Positions 33,438 to 41,789 of a stretch of DNA of 64,000 nt are shown here, piece after piece. Source of the DNA: Azohydromonas australica DSM 1124 (GTDB lineage Bacteria > Pseudomonadota > Gammaproteobacteria > Burkholderiales > Burkholderiaceae_C); contig NZ_KE387210.1 in NCBI RefSeq assembly GCF_000430725.1, forward strand, positions 117,689-181,688, read 5' to 3'. The stretch's first letter is position 1, and the number at the start of each line of letters is the position of its first letter. The notes under the pieces were generated by a model that saw only the letters and a list, made by a program, of their open reading frames with translations, was not told the DNA's origin and made no database searches. Both the position numbers and the translations under genes were made by a program.

Positions 33438-33925
33438 GCGGCCGACTCCTCCTTGTGCCGCCCGGCCTGCGGCCCGGGCGTCTGGTCGAACACCGCTTCG
33501 ACCGTGAAGCTGAGCGCCACCATCTGTGCCGGGTCGATCGCCATGTAGGCCTCGGCGAACGCGCGCTCGAAGCCCAGCCGCGTGACGCCCTCGACGAAGC
33601 TCGCGCAGTACGTGCGCACCTGGGCGATCTCCTCGGCCGTCGCCGCCGCGATGCCGACGTGGCGGCCCTTGACCTGGATCGACACCTCGGTCTCGGGCAG
33701 GCAGAACACCACCGCGAGCTGGTCCATCGCCACCACGTCCTGCAGCAGCGGCAAGGCCTCGGGGCGGCGCACGAAGATGGTCAGCCGCTGCCGGTCCGGC
33801 CCCACGCGGCACGCGAAGCCGCGGCAGGTGCTGGGACGCTGCTGCGCGTCGCACGCGCCCAGGTCGATGGCGACCTCGCGCTCGATGAAGGCGACGGTGG
33901 CGTCGCCAAGCTGGACGGGGGTCAT
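33434..33925 (-). CDS. Stand-alone PPOX-fold (split-barrel) protein
   Basis: A 163-residue protein from the ATG at 33925 (GGAAGG upstream). The text has split-barrel flavin-protein features (VAIDLGACDAQQRPSTCRGF, then RLTIFVRRPEALPLL, then LAVVFCLPETEVSIQVKG). It starts 28 bases after paralogue B and its stop overlaps the start of the PPOX/GAF gene as ATGA, so the three genes form an operon. It may share a flavin or heme-like ligand with the downstream sensor, or act as its partner. Enzyme activity is not evident. Confidence 0.72.
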   Translation of the reverse strand: MTPVQLGDATVAFIEREVAIDLGACDAQQRPSTCRGFACRVGPDRQRLTIFVRRPEALPLLQDVVAMDQLAVVFCLPETEVSIQVKGRHVGIAAATAEEIAQVRTYCASFVEGVTRLGFERAFAEAYMAIDPAQMVALSFTVEAVFDQTPGPQAGRHKEESAA

Positions 33926-33953
33926 GCGCGCTTTTCCTTCCTCACCACCGCCA

Positions 33954-34613
33954 TCACTGCGGCACCGCCCCATTGTTGCGGTACGCGGCCTCCAGCTCGT
34001 CGAGCTGCTCGCGCGCCCGTGTCTGCAGCATCGCGTCGGGGATGCGCAGCACGGCCTGCAGCGCGGTGCGCATCTCGGCCGTGGTGCCGGAATGCCGCTC
34101 GATGTAGCTGTCGAAGGCTTCCATGCGCACCTGCACCGACGGGTCCGAGGCCATCAGCGCCTGCAGCGTGCTTTCGGGCAGCATCTGCCCTTCGTCGCGG
34201 GCCTGCATCAGCGCCAGCAGCCGGGCCTGCTCGTCCGGGCTCTTCAGGCGGCTGAGCGTCTGCGCCGCGCCGGAGGTGGGTGCCGCCGCGACGGGCGCGG
34301 TGCCGGATCCGCAGCCCGCCAGCCCGCGCGCACCCTGGCGGCACAGCTCGGCCAGCACCCAGGACGGCGCCCGCTGGCGCACCTGGATGCTCGCGCTGCC
34401 GTCGGGATGCAGCTCCACCCGGTCGGCGTCGGCATCGGCGTTCGGTGCCGCGGGGAAGGCCAGCAGCGAGGCGCGCGCCGCCAGGTCGGCCGGCACCGGT
34501 GCCGGCACGGCGGCCGGCGGCGCCGCCGGCTGCATCAACCCGTGCAGCATCCAGCCGGCCGTGCCCGACAGCGCGACCAGCGCCAGTGTTCCCATTCGAG
34601 TTGCCCAGCCCAT
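33954..34613 (-). CDS. Single-pass membrane protein, paralogue B
   Basis: A 219-residue protein with AAGGAG before its ATG. The N-terminal helix (GTLALVALSGTAGWMLHG) ends in the same GWMLH as paralogue A. A linker of about 60 residues contains an insert absent from paralogue A (RVELHPDGSASIQVRQ) and two Cys in LCRQGARGLAGCG. The C-terminal helical domain (residues about 115-210) aligns with paralogue A: QARDEGQMLPESTLQALMAS against QARSEGAPLPDTQLMQLMAQ, then TALQAVLRIP. It leads an operon with the two PPOX-fold genes. The function is unknown. Confidence 0.75.
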   Translation of the reverse strand: MGWATRMGTLALVALSGTAGWMLHGLMQPAAPPAAVPAPVPADLAARASLLAFPAAPNADADADRVELHPDGSASIQVRQRAPSWVLAELCRQGARGLAGCGSGTAPVAAAPTSGAAQTLSRLKSPDEQARLLALMQARDEGQMLPESTLQALMASDPSVQVRMEAFDSYIERHSGTTAEMRTALQAVLRIPDAMLQTRAREQLDELEAAYRNNGAVPQ

Positions 34614-34905
34614 GTCCCTCGCTCCTTCCGCCGCGGCTTCTCCCGCCGCGGTGAAGGCTTAGCCCCGGCGCCGGCCCCTGTCCAGCGCCGCCGCCGTTGC
34701 CATTGGCACAGGAGGTAACGCCGCCGCGGCAGTGGCCCGGTGCCGGCCCGGCGCATGCCGGGGAACGGCCGCGCGGCCGAGGAGTCATCTTCCTGGCGCC
34801 GTGCGCGGGCCGGCCGTGGAGCGCGGGCACGATGCACGCCAGGTGTGCGCGTTGCAGGGCCCCACCCGTGCCGCGCACCGCAACCCCTCATGCACTGGGA
34901 GAGCA

Positions 34906-35658
34906 ATGAACCTGAGACAACTTTGGCAGCGGCGTCCCGTGCCGCACGTGCTGGCGGCGCTGATCGCGGCGGCGGCCGGGCTGTGGGCCTTCATCGCGCT
35001 GAGCGACGAGGTCCGCGAGGGCGGGCTGCACACGCTGGACCGGACGATCCTGCTGGCCATGCGCAACCCGGCCGACCCCAGCGACCCGCTGGGCCCGCGC
35101 TGGTTCGAGGAGTTCATGCGCGATCTCACCGGCCTCGGCGGCCATGGCGTGCTGGGGCTGCTGCTGCTGGCGGTGGCGAGCTTCCTGGTGCTGGCCGGGC
35201 TGCGGCGCACGGCGGGCTCGGTGCTGGCGGCCTGCCTCAGCGGCGCGGTGCTGTCCGCTCTGCTCAAGGACCTCTTCGCGCGTCCGCGCCCGGACCTGGT
35301 GCCGCATGGCGCCTACGTGCTCTCGCCCAGCTTTCCCAGCGGCCACGCGCTGCTGTCGGCGCTGGTGTACCTGACGCTGGCGGCGCTCGTGTCCAGGCAT
35401 CTCGGGCAGCGGCGGCTGAAGCTGCACGTCATCACGGTGGCGGTGCTGCTGACGATGCTGGTGGGCATCAGCCGCGTGTACCTGGGCGTGCACTGGCCCA
35501 GCGACGTGTTGGCCGGCTGGGCCATCGGCGCGGCCTGGGCGCTGGGCTGGTGGGGCATCGCGCAGATGCTGGCGACGCGGCCCGGGGCGCGGCCGGCGGA
35601 GACGGAAGCGGCGGCGGAAGAAGCCCTCGGTCCGCGCAGCCCCGGCCAGCGAGGCTGA
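34906..35658 (+). CDS. PAP2-family membrane phosphatase
   Basis: A 250-residue inner-membrane phosphatase with about six hydrophobic helices. The three catalytic signatures are complete: KDLFARPRP (KX6RP), SFPSGHAL (PSGH) and SRVYLGVHWPSD (SRX5HX3D). The family dephosphorylates lipid phosphates such as undecaprenyl diphosphate or phosphatidic acid with the active site facing the periplasm. The ATG at 34906 is chosen because the first helix begins shortly after it; upstream in-frame text is not protein-like. The C-terminal tail is Ala/Glu-rich. It stands alone, with a 292-base gap before it that shows no gene. Confidence 0.87.
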   Translation: MNLRQLWQRRPVPHVLAALIAAAAGLWAFIALSDEVREGGLHTLDRTILLAMRNPADPSDPLGPRWFEEFMRDLTGLGGHGVLGLLLLAVASFLVLAGLRRTAGSVLAACLSGAVLSALLKDLFARPRPDLVPHGAYVLSPSFPSGHALLSALVYLTLAALVSRHLGQRRLKLHVITVAVLLTMLVGISRVYLGVHWPSDVLAGWAIGAAWALGWWGIAQMLATRPGARPAETEAAAEEALGPRSPGQRG

Positions 35659-35766
35659 GCGCCGGGCGCGTGGCAGCGCCGTCACCGCGCTTGCACCTGC
35701 TCACCCCGGGGCGGCACGGGCGCGCTATGCCTGCCTGGCGGGCTGGTCCCGCCAGGAGGATGGACG

Positions 35767-36630
35767 ATGGATGCGATCGCGCTGTGCCACCGCTATTTCG
35801 AAGCCTGGATGCGCCGCGATGCCGGCGCGGTGCTGGAGACGCTGGCCCCCGGCGGCAGCTACCAGGACCCGACCACGCCGGGCCCGCTCGGCGGCGAGGC
35901 CTTCCGCGGCTACATGCAGTCCCTGTGGGCGGCTTTCCCCGACCTCGGCTTCGAGCTCGGACCGGTGCATCAGGTGGCCGAGGGGCAGGTGCACGGGCAG
36001 TGGACCATGGTGGGCACCAACACCGGCTCGATGCACGGGCTGCCGCCCACCGGGCGCGCGGTGCGCCTGCCGGGCATCGACGTGATCGACTGCGGCGGGG
36101 ACGGCATCCGCCGCGTCGTGGGCTACTTCGACTCGGCGCTGGTGCCGCGCCAGCTCGGCCTGGACGTGATCGTGCAGCCTCGGGAGATCGGCCCCTTCGC
36201 CTTCGGCACCGGGGTGGCGGTGCGCACGGGGCGCCCGGTGGAGCCGGTAGCCATCGGCGTGACCGAGCTGCTCGCGCGCGACGACACGACCGTGCAGGAG
36301 GTGCGGGAGCTGTCGCGCCAAGTCGTTGCGGAAGACCTGGAGCAGCCGGGCTTCCTGCAGTTCACCGGCCTGATCGCCGGGCGGCGCGCGACGACGGTGT
36401 CGATGTGGGATTCGCCGGCGTCGCTGCACGCGGCCATGGCGCAGGGCGTGCACCGCGAGGCCGTGCGCCGCTTCGCGGAGCTGGCGGATGCCGGCGTCAC
36501 CAGTGTCTGGACGCGCGCGCCGGGCGGCGTGTTCCTGCAGCGTTGCGCCGCCTGCGGGCGCATGAACCGGAACAAGGAACGCGTCGGGCACTGCGCCGGG
36601 TGCGGGGCGGGGCTGGTGAATCCGCTGTAG
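35767..36630 (+). CDS. SnoaL-like domain + ABM-like domain + C-terminal zinc ribbon fusion
   Basis: A 287-residue protein; AGGAGGA lies 8 bases before the ATG. Residues 1-130 are a SnoaL-like ester-cyclase/NTF2-fold domain (LCHRYFEAWMRRDAGAVLE, then GSYQDPTTPGPLGG, then GTNTGSMHGLPPTGR). Residues about 150-255 read like an antibiotic-biosynthesis-monooxygenase (ABM) fold (LEQPGFLQFTGLIAGRRATT, then SMWDSPASLHAAM). Residues 260-279 hold Cys260, Cys263, Cys276 and Cys279 in two CxxC knuckles (CAACGRM and CAGCGAG), a zinc-ribbon form. I know of no established function for this combination. A small-molecule sensor or enzyme is possible. Confidence 0.75.
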   Translation: MDAIALCHRYFEAWMRRDAGAVLETLAPGGSYQDPTTPGPLGGEAFRGYMQSLWAAFPDLGFELGPVHQVAEGQVHGQWTMVGTNTGSMHGLPPTGRAVRLPGIDVIDCGGDGIRRVVGYFDSALVPRQLGLDVIVQPREIGPFAFGTGVAVRTGRPVEPVAIGVTELLARDDTTVQEVRELSRQVVAEDLEQPGFLQFTGLIAGRRATTVSMWDSPASLHAAMAQGVHREAVRRFAELADAGVTSVWTRAPGGVFLQRCAACGRMNRNKERVGHCAGCGAGLVNPL

Positions 36631-36653
36631 GGCGCTTGCGGCTGCCGGCCCGC

Positions 36654-37583
36654 TCAGCCCGGCGCCGCCGTTTGGGCCGCGTCCACCGTCTCCACCGGCT
36701 GCACGCTCATGCGCCGGATCACCGGGTAGCGCTCGCGCACCTCGCGCTCCAGCGCCTGGATGCGCTGCGCCGCGGCGTCCACCGGCAGCCCCGGCTCGAA
36801 ATCCACCTCCAGCGTCAGCAGCACCTCGTCGCGGCCGATGTACATCGACAGCGGCCAGCCCACGCCGCGCACGCCCGGCTGCGCCAACGCCAGCGCGCGG
36901 ATGTCGCGCGCGGTGCTCTCGCGGATGCCCTCGCCGATGAGCAGCCCGCGCGCCTCGCGCACCAGCAGCACCGCCACGCCGGCCAGCAGCAGCCCGATGA
37001 CGATGGAGGCCGCGCCGTCCAGCGCCGGCGCGTCGAGCGCGTGGCCGGCCACGATGCCCGTCGCCGCCACCACCAGCCCCAGCAGCGCGGCGGCGTCCTC
37101 GGCCATCACGGTGTAGGTGGTGGGGTCCTTGCTGGAGCGCAGCGCCTGCCAGAAGGGCCGGCCGGCGCTCTCGCGCCGGAACTGGCGCAGCGCGATCGTG
37201 AAGCTCGCGCCCTCGAACAGCATCGCCGCGCCCAGCACGATCAGGTTCCAGTGGATGTCCACCTGCGGCACCGGCTGGCGGATGTGCGCCACGCCCTCGT
37301 AGAAGGACACGCCGCCGCCGATGCCGAAGATCAGCACCGCCACGATCAGGCTCCAGAAGTACAGCTCCTTGCCGTGGCCGAAAGGGTGCTGCGGGCTGGG
37401 CGGGCGCTCGCTGAGCTTCGTGCCCACCAGCAGCAGCACGCCGTTGCCCGTATCCACGGCAGAGTGAATGCCCTCGGAGAGCATGGCCGAGCTGCCGGTG
37501 ATGCCCGCGACCACGAACTTCGTGACGGCGATGGCCACGTTGGCGGCGATGGCGCCGTAGATCGCTGCCCGGCTCTCGGCCAT
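36654..37583 (-). CDS. Cation diffusion facilitator (CDF) family transporter
   Basis: A 309-residue CDF transporter starting at the ATG at 37583 (AAAGGA upstream). Six membrane helices are visible (NVAIAVTKFVVAGITGSSAM, SEGIHSAVDTGNGVLLL, LIVAVLIFGIGGGVSFYEG, and others). The metal site in helix 2 is HSAVD. In helix 5 the usual HxxxD is replaced by AEDAAAL, which may change metal preference. A cytosolic C-terminal domain spans about 215-300 (VLLTLEVDFEPGLPV). The family exports Zn2+, Fe2+, Co2+ or Mn2+ by proton antiport; the metal is not deducible. Confidence 0.85.
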   Translation of the reverse strand: MAESRAAIYGAIAANVAIAVTKFVVAGITGSSAMLSEGIHSAVDTGNGVLLLVGTKLSERPPSPQHPFGHGKELYFWSLIVAVLIFGIGGGVSFYEGVAHIRQPVPQVDIHWNLIVLGAAMLFEGASFTIALRQFRRESAGRPFWQALRSSKDPTTYTVMAEDAAALLGLVVAATGIVAGHALDAPALDGAASIVIGLLLAGVAVLLVREARGLLIGEGIRESTARDIRALALAQPGVRGVGWPLSMYIGRDEVLLTLEVDFEPGLPVDAAAQRIQALEREVRERYPVIRRMSVQPVETVDAAQTAAPG

Positions 37584-37847
37584 GGAAGTCCTTTCGCTGC
37601 CCGGCTCCCATGCCGGCACGGCCGGCTTCGGCAAGGCCCGTTCCGTGCCCTGACCCGGCCCGCACGGGCCCGGGATCCGCCCGGGCGATGCACGCTCCAA
37701 CCGCCGTTGTCCCGGCGCCACAAGCTGGCGTTGTTACGGACTGAAACCTGGACGCTTCAGGATCATCCTGGGCTCGTTGCCGGCGAAACCGGCCGCTCGC
37801 GCGGCCCGCTGCCGGCGGCCTCCCTTTTTGTTCTGAGGAGACAACGC

Positions 37848-39224
37848 ATGACAAGCCTTCCCGCCGCAACGCAGATCCGTGTTCTCCGTCTCCAGCCGCG
37901 GTTGCGAACCCTGCCCGCGGCGCTGCTGGGCCTGCTGGGCTGCTCGCTGGCCCAGGCTGCGGGCTTCCAGCTGCTGGAGCAGAACGCCAGCGGCATCGGC
38001 AACGCCTACGCCGGCTCTGCCGCCGTCGCCGACAACGCCAGCACCATCTTCTTCAACCCCGCGGGCATGACCGAGCTGCGCGACCGCGAGATCTCGCTGG
38101 GCGGCTCGCTGGTGGACCTGAGCGCTGACTTCACGAACCGGGGATCCTCGACCCAGACCCTGTCAGGCGCCGGCAACGGCGGCGACGCCGGCTCGCGCGC
38201 CCTGGTGCCCAACACCTACCTCAGCTGGAAGCTGGGCGAGCGGCTGTGGGGCGGACTGGGCATCAGCGTGCCTTTCGGGCTGCGCACCGAGTACGACAAC
38301 CCGTGGGTCGGCAGCGCGCACGCGCTGCACTTCGACGTCCGCACCATCAACATCAACCCGTCGCTGGCCTTCAAGGTCAACGAGACGCTGTCGCTGGGTG
38401 CGGGTCTCAACTACCAGAAGCTGCGCGCCGACTACCTGCGCACCATCTCCACGGTGCCCGTGGCGGGCCTGCCGCTGAACGCCTCCACGGTGCTGTTCAA
38501 GGCCGACGACTGGTCCTGGGGCTGGAACGTGGGCGCGCTGTACAAGCCCACGCCCGACACCCGGCTGGGCATCTCCTACCGCTCCGCCATCAAGCACACG
38601 GTCAGCGGCAACCTGAGCACCAGCGCGCCCACCGGCGCCGGGCCCACCGTGGCCGCCATCGCCAACAGCGATGCGTACACGCGCATCAAGCTGCCCGAGA
38701 CGCTGATCATCTCCGCAGCGCAGCGCGTGAATCCGCAGTGGGAAGCGCTGGCGGACCTGTCTTGGACCCGCTGGAGCAGCATCCAGGACGTGAACATCGT
38801 GCGCAGCACGCCCACGGCCGCCGCTGCCGCCGGCTCGCCGCTGGCGGGAGCCACCGGCCAGGCCGGCGCCACGGCGCAGACGCTGGAGGCCCGGTTCCGC
38901 AACTCCTGGCGTGTCGCCCTGGGCGCCAACTTCCGCTGGAACGACGCCTGGACCTTCAAGGGCGGCCTGGCCTACGACCGCACCCCCGTGCGCGGCCCGG
39001 CCACCACGCTGGTGTCGCTGCCCGACGCCGACCGCACCTGGCTCACGCTGGGCGCGCAGTGGCGCCCCACCAATGACGACCGCATCGACTTCGGCCTGGC
39101 GCGCATCTTCATCAAGGACGCGGACATCGACAACGACCAGACCGCCGCCGGCCGCGGCCGCGTCACCGGCACCTACGAAAGCAAGCTCTGGCTCCTCGGC
39201 GTGCAGTACTCGCGCGCCTTCTGA
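37848..39224 (+). CDS. fadL: FadL/TodX (OmpP1) family outer-membrane transporter
   Basis: A 458-residue outer-membrane beta-barrel. The signal peptide spans residues 1-37 and ends in AQAAG. GFQLLEQNASGIGNAYAGSA and FNPAGMTEL are the FadL-family hatch and plug signatures. The last residue is Phe (VQYSRAF), as needed for barrel assembly. TGAGGAGA precedes the ATG. The family moves long-chain fatty acids or hydrophobic aromatics across the outer membrane. It opens a cluster with a TetR regulator and beta-oxidation genes, which supports a fatty-acid role. Confidence 0.92.
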   Translation: MTSLPAATQIRVLRLQPRLRTLPAALLGLLGCSLAQAAGFQLLEQNASGIGNAYAGSAAVADNASTIFFNPAGMTELRDREISLGGSLVDLSADFTNRGSSTQTLSGAGNGGDAGSRALVPNTYLSWKLGERLWGGLGISVPFGLRTEYDNPWVGSAHALHFDVRTININPSLAFKVNETLSLGAGLNYQKLRADYLRTISTVPVAGLPLNASTVLFKADDWSWGWNVGALYKPTPDTRLGISYRSAIKHTVSGNLSTSAPTGAGPTVAAIANSDAYTRIKLPETLIISAAQRVNPQWEALADLSWTRWSSIQDVNIVRSTPTAAAAAGSPLAGATGQAGATAQTLEARFRNSWRVALGANFRWNDAWTFKGGLAYDRTPVRGPATTLVSLPDADRTWLTLGAQWRPTNDDRIDFGLARIFIKDADIDNDQTAAGRGRVTGTYESKLWLLGVQYSRAF

Positions 39225-39231
39225 GGTGAAA

Positions 39232-39250
39232 CCCCCGGTTGATCCGGGGG
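39232..39250 (+). terminator. Hairpin after fadL
   Basis: CCCCCGG-TTGAT-CCGGGGG is a perfect 7-pair stem-loop eight bases after the fadL stop. No U-run follows, so termination may be incomplete. The loop overlaps the -35 box of the tetR promoter proposed at 39239. Confidence 0.5.
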
Positions 39251-39284
39251 ATGAAGGCTTCCTAAAATAGAACGAACGTTCGTT
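39239..39284 (+). promoter_or_regulatory. Promoter and TetR-type operator of the beta-oxidation regulator
   Basis: TTGATC at 39239-39244 and TAAAAT at 39263-39268 are spaced by 18 bases and fit a sigma-70 promoter. A perfect 14-base palindrome AACGAACGTTCGTT at 39271-39284 sits on the expected transcription start. Such GAACGTTC palindromes are typical TetR-family operators, so the product of the next gene is the likely binder, giving autorepression that also controls the downstream genes. Confidence 0.7.
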
Positions 39285-39298
39285 TCCAGTGAGCCTTC

Positions 39299-39964
39299 AT
39301 GACGCCGACGCCCAGGACGCCCGATGACGCTGCCACCCGGCCTTCCCCCAAGGGCCGGGTGACGCGGGCGGCGATCCTGGACGTGGCGCTGACGCAGGCG
39401 CTGCACTGCGGGCTGGAGGGCCTGTCCATCGGGCTGCTGGCCGAGCAGGCGCACATGAGCAAGTCGGGCGTGTTCGCCCACTTCGGCTCGCGCGAGGAGT
39501 TGCAGATCGCCGTCATCCGCGAGTACCACCGCCGCTTCTCGGCCGAGGTGTTCGGTCCTGCGCTGCGCCAGCCGCGCGGGCTGCCGCGGCTGCGCGCGCT
39601 GTTCGAGAACTGGCTGCAGCGCGTGTCGGCGGAGCTGGCCTCGGGCTGCATCTACATCAGCGGCGCGGTGGAGTTCGACGACCGGCCCGGCGCGGTGCGC
39701 GACGCGCTGGTGGCGATGGTGGACGACTGGCACGCGGCGCTGGAGCGCGCCATCGGCCTGGCCGTGAGCGAGGGCCACCTGCGTGCCGACGCCGACCCGG
39801 CGCAGCTGCGCTTCGAGATCCACGGGCTGATCCTGGCCGTGCACCACGACGCGCGGCTGCTGCGCCGCGGCGACGCGCCGCGGCGCGCGCGCACCGGTTT
39901 CAACTGCATCGTCGAGCGCTGGGCCACCGCGGCCCCGGCCGACCCCGCCGCTGCTCGCGGCTGA
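39299..39964 (+). CDS. TetR family transcriptional regulator
   Basis: A 221-residue regulator. The helix-turn-helix is at residues about 20-68 (TRAAILDVALTQALHCG, then SIGLLAEQAHMSKSGVFAHF). Residues 75-205 are the ligand-binding domain (LRALFENWLQRVSAELASGC, then GAVRDALVAMVDDWHAAL). It lies between fadL and the acyl-CoA dehydrogenase gene and has its own palindromic operator. It probably represses the beta-oxidation cluster until an acyl-CoA ligand binds, as FadR-like or PsrA-like TetR proteins do. The ligand is inferred from context. Confidence 0.9.
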   Translation: MTPTPRTPDDAATRPSPKGRVTRAAILDVALTQALHCGLEGLSIGLLAEQAHMSKSGVFAHFGSREELQIAVIREYHRRFSAEVFGPALRQPRGLPRLRALFENWLQRVSAELASGCIYISGAVEFDDRPGAVRDALVAMVDDWHAALERAIGLAVSEGHLRADADPAQLRFEIHGLILAVHHDARLLRRGDAPRRARTGFNCIVERWATAAPADPAAARG

Positions 39965-39996
39965 ACGACTTCACCCAAAACCCCCAAGGAGTAGCC

Positions 39997-41781
39997 ATGC
40001 CCCAGTACACGCCCCCGCTGCGCGACATGCAGTTCGTGCTGCACGAGATGCTCCAGGTCAGCGAGGTGTTCAAGGCCATGCCGCGGCACGCGGAGGTGGA
40101 CGTGGACACCATCAACGCCGTGCTGGAGGAGGCCGGCAAGTTCGCCGCCGGGGTGGTGGCGCCGCTCAACCCCGTGGGCGACCGCGAAGGTTGCAAGCTC
40201 GACAAGGACACGCACGAGGTGCGCACGCCCACGGGCTTCAAGGCGGCGTATGAGCAGTTCGTGGCGGGCGGCTGGGGCGCGCTGTCCTGCGACCCCGAGC
40301 ATGGCGGCCAGGGCCTGCCCATCGTGCTCAACCAGTGCCTGTACGAGATGCTGAACTCGGCCAGCCAGGCCTGGACCATGTACCCCGGCCTCTCGCATGG
40401 CGCCTACGAGTGCCTGCACGCGCACGGCACCGAGGAGCAGAAGGCGCTGTACCTGCCCAAGCTCACCAGCGGCGAGTGGAGCGGCACCATGTGCCTGACC
40501 GAGCCGCACTGCGGCACCGACCTGGGCCTGCTGCGCACCAAGGCCGAGCCGCAGCCCGATGGCAGCTACCGGCTCACCGGCCAGAAGATCTTCATCTCCG
40601 CCGGCGAGCACGACCTGGCCGGGAACATCGTGCACCTGGTGCTGGCACGGCTGCCCGATGCGCCGCCGGGCAGCAAGGGCATCTCGCTGTTCGTGGTGCC
40701 CAAGTTCCTGCCCCAGGCCGACGGCGGCCTGGGTGAGCGCAACGGCATCTTCTGCTCGGGGCTGGAGCACAAGATGGGCATCCACGGCAACGCCACGGCG
40801 CAGATGGTGCTCGAAGGCGCGCATGGCACCCTGGTGGGCGAGCCCAACCAGGGCCTGCAGGCGATGTTCGTGATGATGAACGCGGCGCGGCTGGGCGTCG
40901 GGATGCAGTCGCTGGGCCTGACCGAGGTGGCCTACCAGAACGCCGTGGCCTATGCGAAGGACCGGCTGCAGATGCGCTCGCTCTCCGGCCCCAAGGCGCC
41001 GGACAAGCCGGCCGATCCGATCATCGTGCACCCCGACGTGCGCCGCATGCTGCTGACCGCGCGCGCCTACGCCGAGGGCGGCCGGGCGCTGGCCATGTAC
41101 AGCGCGCTGCTGCTGGACCAGGCGCACGCCTCGGAGGACGAGGAGGAGCGCCAGGAAGCCGCCGAGCTGCTGGCGCTGCTCACGCCCATCGTGAAGGCCT
41201 TCCTCACGGATAACGGCTGGATCGCCACCTCCGAGTGCCTAGGCGTGTTCGGCGGCCACGGCTACATCGCCGAGTGGGGTATGGAGCAGTTCGTGCGCGA
41301 CGCGCGCATCAACATGATCTACGAGGGCACCAACACCATCCAGGCGCTGGACCTGCTGGGGCGCAAGGTGCTGGGCGACAACGGCGCGCGCATGAAGCGC
41401 TTCGGCGCCAAGGTGCGCGAGCTGATCGAGGACGAAGGCGTCAACGAGCCGATGCAGGAGTTCGTCAACCCGCTGGCGGACCTGGGCGACAAGGTGGTCA
41501 AGCTCACCACGGAGCTGGGCTTCAAAGCCTTCCAGAACCGCGACGAGGTGGGCGCCGCCGCCGTGGACTACCTGCGCGTGTGCGGGCACCTAGTGTTCGC
41601 CTACCTGTTCACGCTGCAGGCGCGCATCGCGCTGAAGAAGCAGGACGACGCCTTCTACCGCGCCAAGCTCGCCACCATCCGCTTCTACTTCGCCAAGCTG
41701 CTGCCGGAGACGGCCATGCTCATCCGGCGTGCGCGCAGCGGCGCGCAGCCGCTGATGGCCATGGACGAGGCGCTGTTCTGA
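39997..41781 (+). CDS. Acyl-CoA dehydrogenase (large, about 600-residue type)
   Basis: A 594-residue FAD-dependent acyl-CoA dehydrogenase with the extra C-terminal domain of the large FadE-like class used by Burkholderiales. Landmarks are MCLTEPHCGTDLGLLRTKA (flavin/substrate region), KIFISAGEHDLAGNIVHLVL, the active-site surroundings YEGTNTIQALDLLGRKVL and a C-terminal helix bundle. CAAGGAG precedes the ATG. It performs the first oxidation of beta-oxidation, passing electrons to ETF. It is followed by a small secreted protein and the FadB/FadA-type genes. Confidence 0.92.
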   Translation: MPQYTPPLRDMQFVLHEMLQVSEVFKAMPRHAEVDVDTINAVLEEAGKFAAGVVAPLNPVGDREGCKLDKDTHEVRTPTGFKAAYEQFVAGGWGALSCDPEHGGQGLPIVLNQCLYEMLNSASQAWTMYPGLSHGAYECLHAHGTEEQKALYLPKLTSGEWSGTMCLTEPHCGTDLGLLRTKAEPQPDGSYRLTGQKIFISAGEHDLAGNIVHLVLARLPDAPPGSKGISLFVVPKFLPQADGGLGERNGIFCSGLEHKMGIHGNATAQMVLEGAHGTLVGEPNQGLQAMFVMMNAARLGVGMQSLGLTEVAYQNAVAYAKDRLQMRSLSGPKAPDKPADPIIVHPDVRRMLLTARAYAEGGRALAMYSALLLDQAHASEDEEERQEAAELLALLTPIVKAFLTDNGWIATSECLGVFGGHGYIAEWGMEQFVRDARINMIYEGTNTIQALDLLGRKVLGDNGARMKRFGAKVRELIEDEGVNEPMQEFVNPLADLGDKVVKLTTELGFKAFQNRDEVGAAAVDYLRVCGHLVFAYLFTLQARIALKKQDDAFYRAKLATIRFYFAKLLPETAMLIRRARSGAQPLMAMDEALF

Positions 41782-41789
41782 GCCGGCGC

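Noticed and set aside
34740..37847. Open plus-strand frame continuous with fadL over 3 kb
   Set aside because: It runs through PAP2, the SnoaL fusion and CDF genes in a wrong frame with Arg/Ala-rich noise. fadL has its own ribosome site, ATG and signal peptide.
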